Shown: positions 1-5,762 of the stretch, one piece after another | How positions within the stretch are numbered: the first letter of the stretch is position 1 | Layout: the number at the start of each line of letters is the position of its first letter | Assembly (NCBI GenBank): GCA_003449515.1 | Contig: DMHI01000256.1 | Location: forward strand, 4,509-11,581 | DNA length: 7,073 nucleotides | Direction: 5' to 3' | From: Lysobacteraceae bacterium | GTDB taxonomy: Bacteria; Pseudomonadota; Gammaproteobacteria; Xanthomonadales; Xanthomonadaceae | Made by a program: the position numbers and the translations under genes | Notes under the pieces: model-generated | Database searches by the model: none | What the model was told of the DNA's origin: nothing | The model's input: the letters and a program-made list of their open reading frames with translations, nothing else

Positions 1-169
1 CGGTCGCGGGCGATCGCGCCACCCGGGAGCCGGCGGGGGAATCGGTCCGTCGCCCGCAAGCCGTCTGGCTTGACGGTGCCGCGCGACAGGCGGAAGGTGG
101 CTTTGCCGCCCGGCCCGATGGTCGCGCCGCACCCGCTTTCCCGCTCGCTTTCCGTCAAGGACTCGGCTC
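1..169. other. Left-edge stretch, no supported gene
   Basis: I find no recognisable gene here. One minus-strand frame (codons running leftward from about 167) is open to the window edge and has mostly G/C third positions, so it could be the 5' part of a gene leaving the window. It has no good start codon or ribosome binding site, and I do not recognise the peptide. A small inverted repeat, CAAGCC (57-62) and GGCTTG (67-72) around a 4-nt loop, has no T tract after it. The only clear signal is AAGG at 157-160, nine bases before the ATG at 170, a plausible Shine-Dalgarno site for the EF-G-like gene. Confidence 0.4.
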
Positions 170-2224
170 ATGGGCCATGGCACCGCGCAGATCCGCAACC
201 TCGCCTTCATCGGGCCCGCCGGCAGCGGCAAGACCACGCTCTTCGAAGCCGTGCTGGCACGCGCCGGGCGCATCGCCACCGCAGGCAGCGTCGAGCGAGG
301 CACCACGGTCAGCGACTTCGACGCCATCGAGAAGCAGCGCGGGCATTCGCTCGCCATCGCCATCAGCCACGCCGACCACGAGGGTCTGCACCTCAACCTG
401 ATCGACACCCCCGGCATGGCCGATTTCCGCGGGCCGGCGCTCACCGCGCTGGCCGCCGTCGAAACCGCCTGCATCGTCGTTTCCGCATCGCAGGGCGTGG
501 ATTACGGCACGCGCCGGATGATGGACTACGCGAAGTCGCGCAACCTCTGCCGGGTGCTCGTCGTCAACAAGATCGACGCCGAGGGCGTCGATCTCGCGCG
601 ATTGCTCGATGAACTGCGCGCGGCCTTCGGTGCCGAATGCCTGCCGATCAACCTGCCCGCCGACGGTGGAAAACGCGTGGTCGACTGCTTCCGCAACCGC
701 GCGGGCGGGTCGGATTTCGGGCCGGTGGCCGAATGGCACCAGCGGATCGTCGATCAAGTCGTGGAGATCAACGAGACGGTGATGGGCCACTACCTCGAAG
801 ACGGCGAGGAGGGCCTTACCGGCGAGGAACTGCACGACGCCTTCGAACAGTGCCTGCGCGAGGGGCACCTGATCCCGGTGTGCTTCACGTCGGCGCGCAG
901 TGGTACGGGCGTCGGCGAATTCCTGGCGGTGGCCGAGCAGCTCTTCCCGCATCCGGGCGAGGCCAACCCGCCGCCCTTCGTACGCGGCCAGGGCGAGGCG
1001 GCCACGCCGGTGCTGGCCGCGCCCGACGCGAACGCGCACGTCATTGCCGACGTGTTCCAGATCGTGCACGACCCGTTCGCCGGAAAACTCGCGGTGTTCC
1101 GCGTGTTCCAGGGCACGCTGAAGCGCGACGCCCAGCTCTTCGTCGATGACGGCCGCAAGCCGGTGCGCATCGGCCACCTGTTCAAGCTGCACGGCAACGA
1201 GCGCCAGGAGATCGCCCAGGCCGTGCCCGGCGACATCGCCGCAGTGGCCAAGCTCGACGAGCTGCACTTCGACGCCGTGCTGCACGACTCGCACGACGAG
1301 GACGGGATCCACCTCGCCGCCCTGCCCTTTCCGAAGCCGATGTTCGGCCTCGCCATCGATGCCGCCACGCGCGGCCAGGAGCAGAAGCTCAGCATCGCGC
1401 TGGCCAGACTGGCCGACGAGGATCCGTGCTTCCACGTCGAGCACACGCACGACACCAACGAGACGGTGATCCGCGGCCTCTCCGAGCTGCACCTGAAGAT
1501 CCAGCTGCAGCGGCTGAAGGAGCGTTTCCAGGTCGAGGTGACGACGCGACCGCCGAAGGTCGCCTTCCGCGAAACCATCAGCCGCGTGGCCGAGGGCCAT
1601 CACCGGCACAAGAAGCAGACCGGCGGCGCCGGGCAGTTCGGCGAGGTGGTGCTGCGCGTCGAGCCGCTGGAACGCGGGATGGGCTTCGAGTTCGTCGATG
1701 CGGTGAAGGGCGGCACCATCCCCGGCCAGTTCATGCCGGCGGTCGAGAAGGGCGTGCGGCAGGCGCTGACGCAGGGCGTGGTCGCGGGCTTCCCGCTGCA
1801 GGACCTGCGGGTGGTGGTGCTGGATGGCAAGCACCACAGCGTCGACAGCAAGGAAATCGCGTTCTCCACCGCCGGTCGCAAGGCGGTTCTCGATGCCATC
1901 GCCAAAGCCGGGCCGCAGTTGCTCGAACCCATCGTCGAGCTGACGGTGATGGCGCCCGAGCGGAACATGGGCGATCTCACCGGCGCGCTGTCGGGCAAGC
2001 GTGCGCGCATCCACGGCAGCGAGAGCACCAGCGGGCGCGGCGGCGAGGTGATCATCCGCGCGCACCTGCCGATGGCCGAGTTGGAGGGCTTTCCCGCCGA
2101 GCTGAAATCGCTCACTGCCGGGCGCGGCCGCTACGACCTCGAGTTCAGCCACTACGAAGCCGCGCCGCCACCGCTCCAGGCAAAGCTCGCGGCGGCCTTC
2201 AGGCCGCGTGCCGACGAGGATTGA
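170..2224 (+). CDS. Elongation factor G-like translational GTPase (EF-G paralog)
   Basis: This 684-residue protein has the EF-G architecture. The G domain shows a P-loop GPAGSGKT (residues 15-22), DTPG (79-82), NKID (133-136) and a TSA-type G5 loop near 240. Domains II and III follow. Domain IV begins near HRHKKQTGGAGQFGEV, keeps a histidine (H556, in HHSVDSK) at the place of the domain IV tip histidine of EF-G, and is followed by a C-terminal ferredoxin-like domain V. The sequence is closer to the actinobacterial FusA2-type EF-G-like group than to housekeeping EF-G: it shares GTTVSDFD and the shorter overall length (canonical EF-G is about 700 residues). In switch I the usual RGIT is RGHS (57-60), so the Mg-coordinating threonine is replaced by serine. 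No rpsL, rpsG or tuf lies alongside, which supports a paralog rather than the main EF-G. Family members are presumed to act at the ribosome; the exact role is not established. The start at 170 has AAGG upstream; no other in-frame start fits the P-loop spacing better. Confidence 0.93.
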   Translation: MGHGTAQIRNLAFIGPAGSGKTTLFEAVLARAGRIATAGSVERGTTVSDFDAIEKQRGHSLAIAISHADHEGLHLNLIDTPGMADFRGPALTALAAVETACIVVSASQGVDYGTRRMMDYAKSRNLCRVLVVNKIDAEGVDLARLLDELRAAFGAECLPINLPADGGKRVVDCFRNRAGGSDFGPVAEWHQRIVDQVVEINETVMGHYLEDGEEGLTGEELHDAFEQCLREGHLIPVCFTSARSGTGVGEFLAVAEQLFPHPGEANPPPFVRGQGEAATPVLAAPDANAHVIADVFQIVHDPFAGKLAVFRVFQGTLKRDAQLFVDDGRKPVRIGHLFKLHGNERQEIAQAVPGDIAAVAKLDELHFDAVLHDSHDEDGIHLAALPFPKPMFGLAIDAATRGQEQKLSIALARLADEDPCFHVEHTHDTNETVIRGLSELHLKIQLQRLKERFQVEVTTRPPKVAFRETISRVAEGHHRHKKQTGGAGQFGEVVLRVEPLERGMGFEFVDAVKGGTIPGQFMPAVEKGVRQALTQGVVAGFPLQDLRVVVLDGKHHSVDSKEIAFSTAGRKAVLDAIAKAGPQLLEPIVELTVMAPERNMGDLTGALSGKRARIHGSESTSGRGGEVIIRAHLPMAELEGFPAELKSLTAGRGRYDLEFSHYEAAPPPLQAKLAAAFRPRADED

Positions 2225-2287
2225 CGCGGCAACGGCGACGGCACCGGCTATGCTCGGGCACCTCGCCCCGACCGGCCATCGCTCGCC
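2225..2287 (+). promoter_or_regulatory. Short gap, possible weak -10 element
   Basis: These 63 bases separate the EF-G-like gene from the amidohydrolase. TATGCT at 2249-2254 resembles a -10 box, but no -35 sits at the right distance: TTGACG at 2221-2226 is 22 nt away. No clear Shine-Dalgarno sequence precedes the ATG at 2288. The gene may have its own weak promoter or be read through from upstream. Confidence 0.2.
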
Positions 2288-3643
2288 ATGAACCGACCGC
2301 TCCGCCGCGCCCTCGCACTCGCCGCTGTCCTCGCCGTCCTGCCGCCGGCGGTCATCGCGGCGCAGCCGCCGGCACCTGGCGCGTCCGCGGCGCTCGTGCC
2401 GACGCTGATCGTGCTGCAGAGCCCGCGCGTGCTGCTCGATCCCGCCGATGGCCGCATCGCAGCGGCCACCATCATCGTCGAGGGCGATCGCATCCTGCGC
2501 GTGCTGGAGGGCACGCCGGAAACGCTGCCCGACGACCTCGCAGCGCGCGTCAAGCAGCGGATCGTCACCGAAGACACGCTGATGCCGGGCCTGATCGACA
2601 GTCACGTGCACCTGACCGGCAATCCGGCACCGGCGTTCTGGGCCGCCACCGTCACCACGCCCGAGCGCGCCACCGCCACCGGTGTCGCCAACGCGCTGAA
2701 AACCGTGCGGGCCGGCTTCACCACCGTGCGCGACCTCGGCGCGCCCGGCGGCGCATCCTATGCGCTGCGCGACGCGATCAATGCCGGCGAAGTGCCGGGC
2801 CCGCGCATCCTCGCCGCCGGGCGGATGCTGTCGATCGTCGGCGGTCACGCCGACCTCACCGGCTTCCGGCCGCAGGTGATCGAGGCACTGGATGGCGGCA
2901 ACACCTGCACCGGCGAGGTGCAGTGCGCCGAGGTGGTGCGGCGGCTCTCGCGTGCCGGCGCCGATGTGATCAAGTTCGCGGCCACCGGCGGCGTGCTCTC
3001 GCAGCAGAACCGCGGCCTCGACCAGCATTTCACCGATGCGGAGATGAAGGCCATCGTCACCACCGCGCACCTGCTCGGCCTGCGGGTGGCCGCTCATGCC
3101 CACGGCCCGCGCGGCATCGAAGCTGCGGCGCGGGCCGGTGTCGATTCGATCGACCACGGCACCTACGTCGACGAGGCCGGCATTCGTGCCATGAAGGCCA
3201 GCGGCAGTGTGCTGGTGCCGACGCTGTCGCCGACGATCGCCTACCGCGAGAACCTGCCGCGCGGCCTGTACACGCGCGTGGTCGAGGCGAAGATCCGCAA
3301 GCGCCTCGAAGCCACCGGCAAGAACATCGCCGCGGCGCGGGAGGCCGGCCTGACCATCGCCTTCGGCACCGATGCCGGTGTTTCCGAGCACGGCCGCAAC
3401 GCCGAGGAGATGCCGCTGATGGTCAAGTACGGCGGCATGAGCGCACAGGAGGTGGTGGTCTCGGCAACGCGAACCGCCGCCACGCTGCTGGGGCTTGAGA
3501 ACGAGATCGGCCGCATCGCGCCCGGCTTCTCGGCCGACGTGATCGGCGTTCGCGGCAATCCGCTGGAAGACCTCGGTGCGCTGCAGCGTGACCGCATCGG
3601 CTTCGTGATGGCCCGCGGCACGCCGGTGCCGATGCTGGAGTGA
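2288..3643 (+). CDS. Secreted metal-dependent amidohydrolase (imidazolonepropionase-like / Xaa-Pro dipeptidase-like)
   Basis: This is a 451-residue amidohydrolase-superfamily hydrolase. An N-terminal signal peptide is visible: RPLRR, then a hydrophobic run of Leu/Ala/Val, with likely cleavage after about A24 or A25. This places the enzyme in the periplasm or outside the cell. The metal-site residues follow in the expected order: HxH in DSHVHL (H106, H108), a probable carboxylated lysine in IKFAATGG (K229), AHAHG (H270, H272), DHGTY (H290) and the catalytic aspartate in FGTDAG (D362). A small beta-sandwich flanks the barrel, ending in the family signature IGRIAPGFSADVIGVRGNPLEDL-like segment (about 412-434). 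Relatives hydrolyse the amide bond of dipeptides or N-acyl amino acids; the substrate cannot be read from sequence. Two cysteines in NTCTGEVQC (around 205-213) could form a disulfide, in keeping with export. The next gene starts 7 nt downstream, suggesting an operon. Confidence 0.92.
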   Translation: MNRPLRRALALAAVLAVLPPAVIAAQPPAPGASAALVPTLIVLQSPRVLLDPADGRIAAATIIVEGDRILRVLEGTPETLPDDLAARVKQRIVTEDTLMPGLIDSHVHLTGNPAPAFWAATVTTPERATATGVANALKTVRAGFTTVRDLGAPGGASYALRDAINAGEVPGPRILAAGRMLSIVGGHADLTGFRPQVIEALDGGNTCTGEVQCAEVVRRLSRAGADVIKFAATGGVLSQQNRGLDQHFTDAEMKAIVTTAHLLGLRVAAHAHGPRGIEAAARAGVDSIDHGTYVDEAGIRAMKASGSVLVPTLSPTIAYRENLPRGLYTRVVEAKIRKRLEATGKNIAAAREAGLTIAFGTDAGVSEHGRNAEEMPLMVKYGGMSAQEVVVSATRTAATLLGLENEIGRIAPGFSADVIGVRGNPLEDLGALQRDRIGFVMARGTPVPMLE

Positions 3644-3650
3644 CACGACC

Positions 3651-4073
3651 GTGCCGGGCCTGCACCTGTTCGACGCCACGACCGCATTGCTGCTGGCCGA
3701 CACGCTGCTCGGCCTGCACCTCGCCATCGTCGTCTTCAACCTGGCGATGCCGCCGGCGATCGGCCTTGGCGCATGGTTCGGCTGGGGCTGGGTGCGCGTC
3801 CGTTGGCTGCGCCTGCTGCACCTCGGCAGCATGGCGGTGGTGGCGTTGCAGGCGGCTCTGGGCGACCTCTGCTTCCTCACCGTGTGGGAAGCCGACCTGC
3901 GCCGTCACGCTGGCGATGCCGCGCATGCGGGCAGCTTCATCCAGGGGCTGCTCTCGGACCTGCTCTACGTCGAGGCCCCGCTGTCGGTGCTGATCCCGAT
4001 CTACCTCGGCTGGGCGGCACTGTCGCTGGCGTTGTGGTGGCTGGTGCCGCCGCGGCGGCGACGGCGGCGCTGA
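3651..4073 (+). CDS. DUF2784-type small membrane protein
   Basis: This is a 140-residue hydrophobic protein. The chosen start is GTG at 3651, preceded by GGAG at 3637-3640 inside the end of the upstream gene, which suggests translational coupling. Three hydrophobic segments are evident: about 10-38, 52-78 and 108-131. The middle segment leads into CFLTVWEADLRRHAG, which matches the DUF2784 signature, where family members carry CPLTxWE followed by a basic stretch and a GGxF-like loop (here AGSFIQ). The protein ends in a run of arginines after the last hydrophobic segment, probably on the cytoplasmic side. The function of DUF2784 is unknown. Its nearness to a secreted amidohydrolase may be only positional. 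Confidence 0.85.
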   Translation: MPGLHLFDATTALLLADTLLGLHLAIVVFNLAMPPAIGLGAWFGWGWVRVRWLRLLHLGSMAVVALQAALGDLCFLTVWEADLRRHAGDAAHAGSFIQGLLSDLLYVEAPLSVLIPIYLGWAALSLALWWLVPPRRRRRR

Positions 4074-4104
4074 AGCGCGCTCCGGCGGGCCGAAGGCGGC
4101 CGCC
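4074..4104. terminator. Convergent gap with weak GC hairpin
   Basis: The DUF2784 and SET genes converge across about 30 bases. GGCCG (4088-4092) and CGGCC (4097-4101) can pair around AAGG. GGCGG (4084-4088) and CCGCC (4100-4104) are an alternative stem. Neither is followed by a T tract on either strand, so an intrinsic terminator is only a weak possibility. Confidence 0.25.
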
Positions 4105-4607
4105 TATTTCGCCTTCGCCGGCTTCTTCGCGGCTTTTTTCCGCGCCTTCGGCTGCAGCATCGTGCCGGTGCACTTGGCCGAGCCGCATCGGCATTCCCAC
4201 AGCTTCTTCAGCGCCGCGGTGTAGGGCTCGTCGATGACGATGCCGTAGTTGTAGCTGAGCTCCTCGCCCGCGGCGATGTCGCGCAGCGCGTGGATGTACA
4301 CCTTGTCCTTGTGCTTCTTGCCCTTGGCGTTCTCCTCCTGGATGGCCTCGCAGTTCGGCGCGCAGCCATGGTTGATCCAGCGTGCCACGTTGCCGTCGCG
4401 GTTGGCGTCGATCACCCACTCGTCGTTGAGGCTGAACAGGAAGGTGTGGCCGGTTTCGTCGTGGCCGGCGTAATCGGCGTCGACATCGGCGTGCTTGCGC
4501 ACCTCGCCCTTGTAGCGCACCACCCGCTCGCCCTTGGCGATCGCGGCGGTGGCGAACACGCCGTTGCCGTGGATGGACGACTGGCGGCGCTCGATCTTCT
4601 TCGGCAT
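4104..4607 (-). CDS. SET domain protein-lysine N-methyltransferase
   Basis: This is a 167-residue single-domain SET protein, which would transfer methyl groups from S-adenosylmethionine to lysines of a protein target. Visible landmarks are HGNGVFA (13-19) near the N terminus, the cofactor-site motif RWINHGCAPNC (76-86; usually NHSC in eukaryotic enzymes), and GEELSYNYG (114-122), where Y118 and Y120 are candidates for the active-site tyrosine. A post-SET cysteine cluster CRCGSAKC (C139, C141, C146) would, with C82, fit the usual zinc site. The last 15 residues are a Lys/Ala/Pro-rich tail (KARKKAAKKPAKAK), like histone H1 or bacterial H1-like proteins, which might bind nucleic acid or mimic a substrate. 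The substrate is unknown. Bacterial SET proteins are patchily distributed and often regarded as acquired from eukaryotes. The start at 4607 gives a full SET N terminus, but there is no clear Shine-Dalgarno site and a hairpin lies just ahead of it. Confidence 0.93.
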   Translation of the reverse strand: MPKKIERRQSSIHGNGVFATAAIAKGERVVRYKGEVRKHADVDADYAGHDETGHTFLFSLNDEWVIDANRDGNVARWINHGCAPNCEAIQEENAKGKKHKDKVYIHALRDIAAGEELSYNYGIVIDEPYTAALKKLWECRCGSAKCTGTMLQPKARKKAAKKPAKAK

Positions 4608-4611
4608 GGCG

Positions 4612-4636
4612 GGCGGCTTTTGGCGGGAAAGCCGCC
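4612..4636. repeat. Perfect 9-bp inverted repeat just upstream of the SET start
   Basis: GGCGGCTTT (4612-4620) and AAAGCCGCC (4628-4636) are exact reverse complements around a 7-nt loop, TGGCGGG. In minus-strand mRNA the hairpin would end five bases before the SET start codon, covering the place where a ribosome binding site should be. It could restrain translation of SET or be a leftover of an old terminator or small repeat. No second copy was seen in the window. Confidence 0.55.
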
Positions 4637-4689
4637 ATTCTGCCCGTCCCTGGACCGTCGCACACCCGGCGGCAGCGCGGTCGGGTCGG

Positions 4690-4759
4690 CGCTCGCCGCG
4701 ACGGCGTCGAGCACGTGGGCGGTCTGCTGGTTGAGTTCGCGCTTGCTGATGGTGTTCAT
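4690..4759 (-). pseudogene. Truncated Phd/YefM-type antitoxin gene (N-terminal fragment)
   Basis: From the ATG at 4759 the minus strand encodes a peptide whose residues 3-20, TISKRELNQQTAHVLDAV, match the N terminus of Phd/YefM (prevent-host-death) antitoxins, the DNA-binding part. After about residue 21-23 the match ends. The expected VVVTERGxPRWR-like segment is missing and the frame continues as low-complexity sequence into and across the SET gene in another frame. GAGAG eight bases before the ATG is a good ribosome binding site, so the fragment may still be translated. No PIN, RelE or Doc toxin is found in the window. The likely reading is a decayed antitoxin cut by a deletion that joined it to the SET upstream region. 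The 3' boundary given is approximate. A short unrelated protein with a chance match is less likely. Confidence 0.6.
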
Positions 4760-4771
4760 GCGGGTTGCTCT

Positions 4772-4791
4772 CAGGCCGACGAGACGGCCTG
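4772..4791 (-). terminator. Hairpin downstream of trmY
   Basis: CAGGCCG (4785-4791 read on the minus strand) pairs perfectly with CGGCCTG (4772-4778) around a 6-nt loop, starting 23 nt after the trmY stop. There is no T tract, so it would be a weak or factor-dependent terminator at best. It ends directly before the GAGAG ribosome binding site of the antitoxin fragment and could affect its translation. Confidence 0.35.
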
Positions 4792-4814
4792 CGCGATCGA
4801 ACGACCGTTGTCTG

Positions 4815-5486
4815 TCATTCGCGCATATCCAGCGCGTGGTGGATCAGCACCACGCACTGCGAGGCGAACAGCATCGTCTTGCCCAGCGAGATTTTCCGCG
4901 CACCGAGCCGCTCGAGCCCGCTCAGGCTGTTCTTCGGCATCGGGATGTGGTCGGTGAGGATGAAGCAGGGGCGGGCGATGGCCGCGAGGCCTTGCGCCGG
5001 GGTGGCCGCCGAGCCCCCGGCCCGTGTGTTGCCCCGGATGTCGGCCCGCGTGTCGGCCAATGCCTCGGCAATCGGCGCGCCCTTGCGGTCCATCACGAAC
5101 AGCGCGTGGTCCGGCGCGAGTTCGGCCACCAGCCGCTCGAAGCTCTGCGTGCGCACCTCGAGGCCGGGTTCGACGACGCGGCGCTCGTCCTTGCCCATCC
5201 CGCGCGAGGCCTCCAGCGCCTTGGCGATCTTGGCCAGCCAGGCCTGCTCGTGGAAGCCACCCAAGCCGCTGATCGCGCCGCCCTCGAAGCGCAGCGTGCG
5301 CGAGAAATCCGCCGTGCTTTCGAGCACGAGGTAGGCCACCACATCGTCGCGGTGCGACTGCGCGATGAGAAAGGCGTTCATCAGCGCGTGGGCGAGGATC
5401 TCGGCGTGCACCTCGCCGCCGACGCCGGCCAGCAGCTTGTGCGGGTCGGTGGGCGCGGCGCGGGCGCGAAGGACGAACGTGCGCAT
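4815..5486 (-). CDS. TrmY-type SPOUT methyltransferase (tRNA pseudouridine-54 N1-methyltransferase family)
   Basis: This 223-residue protein belongs to the TrmY/DUF358 family of SPOUT methyltransferases. It opens with MRTFVLRARAAPTD (1-14) and contains GVGGEVHAEILAHALMNAF (21-39), SHRDDVVAYLVLES (44-57) and FSRTLRFEGG (61-70). The C-terminal knot carries PCFILTDHIPMPKN (173-186) and RKISLGKTMLFASQCVVLIHHALD (197-220), the expected S-adenosylmethionine-binding region. In archaea TrmY makes N1-methylpseudouridine at tRNA position 54; bacterial relatives exist, but their target is less clear because bacteria normally carry ribothymidine there. Between about 143 and 170 lies an Ala/Gly/Arg-rich segment that looks like an insertion ahead of the knot, containing three degenerate four-residue repeats. 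The ATG at 5486 is chosen because family homology begins exactly there; the frame stays open far upstream, but that part is antisense to the SUF regulator. No strong ribosome binding site is visible. It is divergent from the SUF genes. Confidence 0.88.
   Translation of the reverse strand: MRTFVLRARAAPTDPHKLLAGVGGEVHAEILAHALMNAFLIAQSHRDDVVAYLVLESTADFSRTLRFEGGAISGLGGFHEQAWLAKIAKALEASRGMGKDERRVVEPGLEVRTQSFERLVAELAPDHALFVMDRKGAPIAEALADTRADIRGNTRAGGSAATPAQGLAAIARPCFILTDHIPMPKNSLSGLERLGARKISLGKTMLFASQCVVLIHHALDMRE
5019..5054 (-). repeat. Three degenerate 12-bp tandem repeats inside trmY
   Basis: On the minus strand GACACGCGGGCC, GACATCCGGGGC and AACACACGGGCC follow one another without gaps; pairs match at 8 to 10 of 12 positions. 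They encode DTRA, DIRG and NTRA (residues 145-156). The unit length is a multiple of three, so the reading frame is kept. Confidence 0.6.
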
Positions 5487-5630
5487 CGGGTGGGACGAGG
5501 CCGGAGGCGGAGGACGGCCACCATTCTCAGCGGGAACGTGGCTGCCCTGCACCGGCTGCTCGCCGCGTCGCCGGACCGCCACGCCGACGCCGGCGCGGCG
5601 GCCGCCCAGCGGCCCTTCACCGTCCCGCGA

Positions 5631-5659
5631 TTGAGCCGGCCGCGCGCAATCCGTACAAT
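5631..5659 (+). promoter_or_regulatory. Sigma70-type promoter of the SUF operon
   Basis: TTGAGC at 5631-5636 and TACAAT at 5654-5659 are separated by exactly 17 bases, which closely fits the TTGACA-17-TATAAT consensus. This AT-richer patch stands out in GC-rich surroundings. Transcription would begin near 5666, giving a leader of about 97 nt before the regulator ATG at 5763. Confidence 0.6.
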
Positions 5660-5665
5660 TCCGGT

Positions 5666-5721
5666 CCTGATTCGACCCAGCCCGGCTCCGGGCTTCCGGA
5701 TCAGGCCCGGCCCGCCGGGCC
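5666..5721 (+). promoter_or_regulatory. Structured 5' leader with two hairpins
   Basis: The leader can fold from its first bases. CCTGATTCG (5666-5674) pairs with CGGATCAGG (5697-5705), nine pairs with one G-U, and encloses a second stem AGCCCG (5679-5684) with CGGGCT (5689-5694). A second hairpin, GGCCCGG (5704-5710) with CCGGGCC (5715-5721), follows and shares two bases with the first, so the two partly compete. This could be a stabilising 5' structure, a weak attenuator, or simply a product of GC richness. Confidence 0.4.
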
Positions 5722-5762
5722 CCGGCCAGCCCTTCCGCCAGCCTTTCCGAGCGCACGCACCC

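Larger units (their letters stand above)
5487..5762. promoter_or_regulatory. Divergent intergenic region between trmY and the SUF regulator
   Basis: These 276 bases separate the trmY start from the regulator start and hold no gene of their own. The right part carries the promoter and structured leader listed separately. For trmY I find no convincing minus-strand promoter: GAGAAT at 5528-5523 resembles a -10 box, but the sequence at the -35 distance is TGCAGG. A binding site for the Rrf2 regulator might be expected near 5631-5665, but no IscR-like palindrome is visible. Confidence 0.5.

Noticed and set aside
155..3880. Very long minus-strand open frame (over 1200 codons) opposite the EF-G-like and amidohydrolase genes
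   Set aside because: It is antisense to two well-supported genes, has low-complexity His/Arg/Ala composition, and spans both genes without any domain of its own. Such frames are common opposite GC-rich genes.
4771..4818. 15-codon minus-strand frame whose ATG overlaps the trmY stop (ATGA)
   Set aside because: The overlap suggests coupling, but the peptide is very short and not recognisable, and it has no conserved features. It is probably chance.
5636..5660. Reverse-strand promoter TTGTAC-17-CTCAAT for trmY overlapping the SUF promoter
   Set aside because: The -10 match is poor, and the resemblance arises because the complement of the plus-strand boxes shares A/T positions.
4290..5762. Plus-strand extension in frame with the SUF regulator
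   Set aside because: The family N terminus begins exactly at 5763 and the promoter lies at 5631-5659. The upstream part is antisense to SET and trmY.
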